A stretch of DNA of 22,698 nt from an uncultured Dysosmobacter sp. (GTDB lineage Bacteria; Bacillota; Clostridia; Oscillospirales; Oscillospiraceae), in assembly GCA_934597465.1 (NCBI GenBank), contig CAKTSC010000005.1:1-22698 (forward strand). The letters are read 5' to 3'. The notes below the pieces were generated by a model. That model searched no databases and had not been told where the DNA came from. It was given only the letters and a program-made list of their open reading frames with translations. This document shows positions 19,990 through 22,698 of this stretch, piece after piece (the stretch's first letter is position 1; each line of letters opens with the position of its first letter). The translations under genes were made by a program, and so were the position numbers.

Positions 19990-20020
19990 AAAGGCCCTCC
20001 GGCGATGCCGGAGGGCCTTT
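19990..20020 (-). terminator. Intrinsic hairpin downstream of the RidA gene
   Basis: AAAGGCCCTCCGGC (19990-20003), loop GAT, and its perfect complement (20007-20020) form a 14-bp stem ending in TTT on the minus strand, 60 bases after the RidA stop. Confidence 0.75.
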
Positions 20021-20080
20021 GGCCATCATGCCGCCCAGCGGCACGGGGCCTATCCTCGCTGGAATGTCCCCCGGTACATT

Positions 20081-20455
20081 TCAGCGAAATTCCGCGATCA
20101 CTTCGATCTCGCACAGGAGCTTTCTCGGCAGCTCCCGCACCGCCACGCAGGAGCGGGCGGGCTTGCCGGTGAAGTACTCGCCGTAGACGGCGTTGAAGGC
20201 GGCGAAATCCGCCATATCCGCCAGGAAGCAGGTGGTCTTCACCACGTTCTCAAAGCCCAGGCCCGCCTCCGCCAGGATGGCGCCCACGCTCTCGCAGCAG
20301 CGCCGGGCCTGCTCCTCCACGGTGCTGCCCACCACCGCGCCGGTCTCCGGATCCAGGGCCACCTGGCCGGAGGTGAAGAGGAGATCCCCCGTGCGGTACG
20401 CCTGGGAGTAGGGGCCGATGGCCGCCGGGGCCTTGGGGGTCGTGATCCGTTCCAT
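20081..20455 (-). CDS. RidA family enamine/imine deaminase
   Basis: The 124-residue protein matches RidA throughout: PKAPAAIGPYSQAYRTGDLL (7-26), FTSGQVALDPETG, and the active-site Arg101 (in KPARSCV) and Glu117 (in LLCEIEVIAEF). RidA hydrolyses reactive 2-aminoacrylate and related imines released by PLP enzymes, protecting cytoplasmic enzymes. Its start at 20455 has AAGGAGGATCATCT ahead on the coding strand. It is the last gene of the SGNH-nrdG-XRE-ridA run, 21 bases after the XRE gene. Confidence 0.93.
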   Translation of the reverse strand: MERITTPKAPAAIGPYSQAYRTGDLLFTSGQVALDPETGAVVGSTVEEQARRCCESVGAILAEAGLGFENVVKTTCFLADMADFAAFNAVYGEYFTGKPARSCVAVRELPRKLLCEIEVIAEFR

Positions 20456-20476
20456 AGATGATCCTCCTTCAAAATC

Positions 20477-20929
20477 TTATCGCTTGTCCAGCTCCCGCCG
20501 GACGGCTTTGGCAATGAGGGCCTGTCCCTCCGGGGAGCGGAGGTACTCCGCCGCCGCGTCCCTGATGAGGGTCTGGAAGGCCGGGCTCTTGAGCAGCGCC
20601 CCGAAGACCGCGCCGTCCTCCTTCACCTTGGCGGGGGCGGCGCTGACGGTTGCCCGCCGGGGAGCGGGGGAAGGCATCGGCTCGTCCGGTACGTTCCCGT
20701 TGAGCCAGCTCTCCATGCTGGTGGGGTCGTCGCTCTCCCCCCGGAGGTAGGAGACGGACACCCCGAAGTAGGCTGCCAGCATCTTCTGCTGCTCCTGGGA
20801 GGGGGTCTGCCGCCCGGTCTCGAACTTCTCGATGGACATCCGGGGCAGGCTCACCGCCGCCGCCAGGGCGGGGCGGCTCAGGCCCTTCTCCGTCCGGAGG
20901 GCCTCGATGCGCTGTGCGATAGTTACCAT
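20477..20929 (-). CDS. XRE-family helix-turn-helix regulator
   Basis: The 150-residue protein has a Cro/C1-type HTH at residues about 4-60 (IAQRIEALRTEKGLSRPALA, then EKFETGRQTPSQEQQKMLAA and YFGVSVSYLRGESDDP). A Pro/Ala-rich linker and a helical C-terminal part ending GQALIAKAVRRELDKR follow. The long C-terminus is unlike plain phage repressors and may be a dimerisation or sensor part. It lies only 5 bases after nrdG and 21 before ridA, so it is likely co-transcribed and could regulate that operon. No operator is obvious. Confidence 0.88.
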   Translation of the reverse strand: MVTIAQRIEALRTEKGLSRPALAAAVSLPRMSIEKFETGRQTPSQEQQKMLAAYFGVSVSYLRGESDDPTSMESWLNGNVPDEPMPSPAPRRATVSAAPAKVKEDGAVFGALLKSPAFQTLIRDAAAEYLRSPEGQALIAKAVRRELDKR

Positions 20930-20934
20930 AACAT

Positions 20935-21483
20935 TTATTCTCCTTTCCGCCCGCAGCGGTCATGGTCGGGCAGCCGGGTGAGGATCCCGCTGGCCCGGGT
21001 GGCGTTGAGATCCAGCAGGCGCTGGTTGCTGCTGCCCCGGAAGCGAAGGCCGATGTCCTTCAATTCCTCCACATAGCGGCCGTCCACCAGGACGTCGATG
21101 AGGGAGAGGAGCTCGTCCGTCACCTCGCAGCGGGGGTGGGAGCCCTCGGTGTGGAGCTCCTCCCAGGTGAAGCCGGTGAAGGCCCAGACGTTCTTCTCCG
21201 GCAGCTCCTGGCGGAGCCTGCGGAGGAAGGGGAGGAGGGCGCGCTGGTTCTCGGGCTCGAAGGGCTCGCCCCCCAGCAGGGTCAGTCCCCGGATGTAGCG
21301 GGGGGAGAGCAGCCGCAGGAGCTCCGTCTCCGTCTCCGCCGTGAAGGGTTGACCGTAATCAAACGCCCAGGTCTGGGGCTGGAAGCAGTTTTTGCAGTGG
21401 TTGGTGCAGCCGGAGACGAAGAGCGTTACCCGGACGCCCTCGCCGTTGGCGATGTCGCAGTTTTTGATCTCGCCGTAGTACAT
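20935..21483 (-). CDS. nrdG: Anaerobic ribonucleotide reductase activating protein (radical SAM)
   Basis: From ATG 21483 the protein has 182 residues, a normal NrdG size. The radical SAM cluster is GCTNHCKNC (Cys26, Cys30, Cys33), in the CxxxCxxC spacing of NrdG, and LTLLGGEPF is the family's SAM-contact GGEP. NrdG installs the glycyl radical on NrdD under anaerobic conditions. GTG at 21489 overlaps the upstream stop but lies too close to GAGGAGG; ATG 21483 has ideal 7-base spacing. Unusually, an SGNH hydrolase gene and a terminator separate it from nrdD. Confidence 0.93.
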   Translation of the reverse strand: MYYGEIKNCDIANGEGVRVTLFVSGCTNHCKNCFQPQTWAFDYGQPFTAETETELLRLLSPRYIRGLTLLGGEPFEPENQRALLPFLRRLRQELPEKNVWAFTGFTWEELHTEGSHPRCEVTDELLSLIDVLVDGRYVEELKDIGLRFRGSSNQRLLDLNATRASGILTRLPDHDRCGRKGE

Positions 21484-21485
21484 GG

Positions 21486-22142
21486 TCACGCCTCCTCGGC
21501 AAAAATGGCCCGGATCTTGTCCGCCACGGCCCGGCCCAGGGCCTCGTGGGCCTCGGGGCCCATGTGGATGCCGTCCAGCCGGGAAGCCACGGCGAACTCC
21601 GCCGCGTCCAGGAAGTCCACGCCCTGCTCCTGAGCCAGGGCCCGGAGGAGGGGCGCGAAGCGCTCCGACTCCGCCGCCGGATCGGCGGGGCCGCCGCAGG
21701 GGCGGTCGAAGACCGTTCCCGGCCGAACCCGGATGGGGGAGAGCAGTAGCACCCGGGGCCGCCCGGTGTAGACCGGGCTGGAGCCGGAGGGGAAGTGGAT
21801 CTCCGGGTGCAGGGCCTGCTCCAGGATGCGGGCAAGCCCGTCCCGGCTGCCCTCCGCCGCGGTGAACTTCAGGTCGTTGGTGCCCAGCATCAGGACAAGC
21901 AGGTCGATGGGCTTCTGGGACACCATGGCGTAGGCAAAGCCCTTGCGGCCGTTGCGGTAGGGGAGGTCGGGGTCGTCAAAGTCCGTGGTGCGGCCGTTGA
22001 GGCCGTTCTCCAGGAAGGTGTGATCCGCCCCCAGCAGCCCCTCGGCGACGCCCGTCCAGCGGCGGGGCCTGGGATAGCGCCCGCCGAAGCCCGGCTGAAA
22101 GCCCCAGGTGTTGGAGTCCCCGTAGCAGAGGATATGCTTCAT
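21486..22142 (-). CDS. SGNH/GDSL hydrolase
   Basis: The 218-residue protein has all four SGNH blocks: CYGDSNTWG (Ser10), GLNGRTT (47-53, Gly50), LGTNDL (Asn89) and DGIHMG (Asp190, His193). It resembles the arylesterase/acyl-CoA thioesterase-like lipases of bacteria and should hydrolyse esters in the cytoplasm, as no signal peptide is visible. The natural substrate is unknown. The frame is open to 22301, but MKHILCYGDSNTWG is the proper start, with AAGGAGTCAGGAAC upstream. It lies 2 bases before nrdG and 30 bases after the hairpin that follows nrdD. Confidence 0.93.
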   Translation of the reverse strand: MKHILCYGDSNTWGFQPGFGGRYPRPRRWTGVAEGLLGADHTFLENGLNGRTTDFDDPDLPYRNGRKGFAYAMVSQKPIDLLVLMLGTNDLKFTAAEGSRDGLARILEQALHPEIHFPSGSSPVYTGRPRVLLLSPIRVRPGTVFDRPCGGPADPAAESERFAPLLRALAQEQGVDFLDAAEFAVASRLDGIHMGPEAHEALGRAVADKIRAIFAEEA

Positions 22143-22172
22143 GTTCCTGACTCCTTCCGAAAAAGCGGGAAG

Positions 22173-22202
22173 GGGAAAGGCCGTCTCGCAACGGCCTTTC
22201 CC
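22173..22202 (-). terminator. Intrinsic terminator after nrdD
   Basis: On the minus strand GGGAAAGGCCGT, loop TGCGAG, and ACGGCCTTTCCC form a 12-bp stem, followed some bases later by TTTTT (complement of 22160-22164). It should reduce read-through from nrdD into the SGNH-nrdG run. Confidence 0.7.
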
Positions 22203-22209
22203 TGGGTTT

Positions 22210-22698
22210 TTAGAGGTGCAGCACCCGGTCGCGGATCTCCTGGGTGCGGCCCTGGTTCCAGAACTGGGTGCCGATGTAGCCGCAGGTGCGCCGGGCCACA
22301 TTCATCTTGTCCTGGTCGGTGTTGCCGCACTTGGGGCACTTCCAGATGAGCTTGCCGTGCTCCTCCGCGATCTGGATCTCGCCGTCCCAGCCGCAGACCT
22401 GGCAGTAGTCGCTCTTGGTGTTCAGCTCGGCGTAGATGATATTGTCGTAGATGAACTTCATGACCTCCAGCACGGCGGGGAGGTTGTCCTGCATGTCGGG
22501 CACCTCCACATAGCTGATGGCGCCGCCGGGGGAGAGGTGCTGGAACTGGGCCTCGAACTTCAGCTTGTCGAAGGCGTTGATCTTCTCCGTCACGTGGACG
22601 TGGTAGGAGTTGGTGATATAGCCCTTGTCGGTGATGCCCTCGATGACGCCGAAGCGGTGCTGCAGGCACTTGGCGAACTTATAGGTGGTGGACTCCAG
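22210..22698 (-). CDS. nrdD: Anaerobic ribonucleoside-triphosphate reductase, C-terminal part (cut by window edge)
   Basis: The minus-strand frame enters from the right edge and gives the last 162 residues, from LESTTYKFAKCLQHRFGVIE to the end. It contains HLSPGGAISYVEVP, the zinc site of four cysteines (YCQVCGW and WKCPKCGN) and the glycyl radical loop RRTCGYIGTQFWNQ. These are the defining C-terminal features of NrdD, which reduces ribonucleoside triphosphates to deoxy forms without oxygen. The N-terminal part lies outside the window. A terminator separates it from the downstream SGNH and nrdG genes. Confidence 0.95.
   Translation of the reverse strand: MESTTYKFAKCLQHRFGVIEGITDKGYITNSYHVHVTEKINAFDKLKFEAQFQHLSPGGAISYVEVPDMQDNLPAVLEVMKFIYDNIIYAELNTKSDYCQVCGWDGEIQIAEEHGKLIWKCPKCGNTDQDKMNVARRTCGYIGTQFWNQGRTQEIRDRVLHL

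Larger units (their letters stand above)
19141..20080. other. Gene-free, repeat-rich interval of about 940 bases
   Basis: Between the terminator at 19115 and the RidA gene I see no credible gene. Open frames give Arg/Pro/Gly-rich or repetitive products without ribosome binding sites. The interval holds repeat copy 2, related hairpins, a stretch of CTCGC-type repeats (19361-19440), a less structured 19560-19830 region and the two hairpins at 19934 and 19990. Confidence 0.65.

Overview
The window is GC-rich and gene-dense, with short overlaps, strong AGGAGG-type ribosome binding sites and hairpin terminators ending in T-tracts. The gene set fits a strictly anaerobic, high-GC gut Firmicute, most likely of the Oscillospirales (Flavonifractor/Lawsonibacter-like). 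The evidence is the anaerobic ribonucleotide reductase NrdD/NrdG, an EFR1-type flavodoxin-ferredoxin, Cys-rich KTR and RNHCP proteins, AzlC/AzlD and YhaM. This placement is inference; no rRNA or other phylogenetic marker is present. I see no tRNA, rRNA, CRISPR array, transposase or phage gene.

Layout. (a) 1-3752: a partial minus-strand gene (probably MBL-fold) diverges from an HxlR regulator. HxlR leads an overlapping run with an HSL-type alpha/beta hydrolase and a variant peptide deformylase. A visibly AT-richer NERD/zinc-ribbon gene follows, then an orphan reading-frame tail and an EFR1-family redox protein. (b) 3778-9158: a TetR-led run with a textbook promoter and palindromic operator. 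It encodes TetR, KTR, flavodoxin, GNAT, DUF998, GNAT, Vat-like O-acetyltransferase, CAT-like acetyltransferase and RNHCP, and ends at a hairpin. Four acetyltransferases of three unrelated folds sit in one run, and RNHCP is preceded by a leader that could act as a translational attenuator. (c) 9220-10898: a small lipoprotein overlapping an MFS transporter. (d) 10951-13029: a minus-strand operon (RibD/DHFR-like reductase, cupin, carboxymuconolactone-decarboxylase-like protein) divergent from a MerR regulator, with a 19-bp-spacer MerR-type promoter between them. (e) 13113-15445: minus-strand yhaM with a small acidic protein, and the azlC-azlD export pair. (f) 15446-16087: noncoding, with a dispersed repeat and a row of seven small hairpins. 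(g) 16088-17321: a WYL regulator and a zinc-ribbon protein with an inverted repeat between them. (h) 17362-19084: a VanX-like dipeptidase lipoprotein divergent from another lipoprotein. (i) 19141-20080: noncoding and repeat-rich. (j) 20081-22698: minus-strand RidA, XRE regulator, NrdG and SGNH hydrolase behind a terminator, then the C-terminal part of NrdD at the edge.

Most modules share one plan: a one-component regulator (HxlR, TetR, MerR, WYL) next to a short set of detoxification, redox or acetylation enzymes, with a visible operator in between. The region looks like an accessory stress/xenobiotic-response stretch with a few housekeeping genes (yhaM, nrdD, nrdG).
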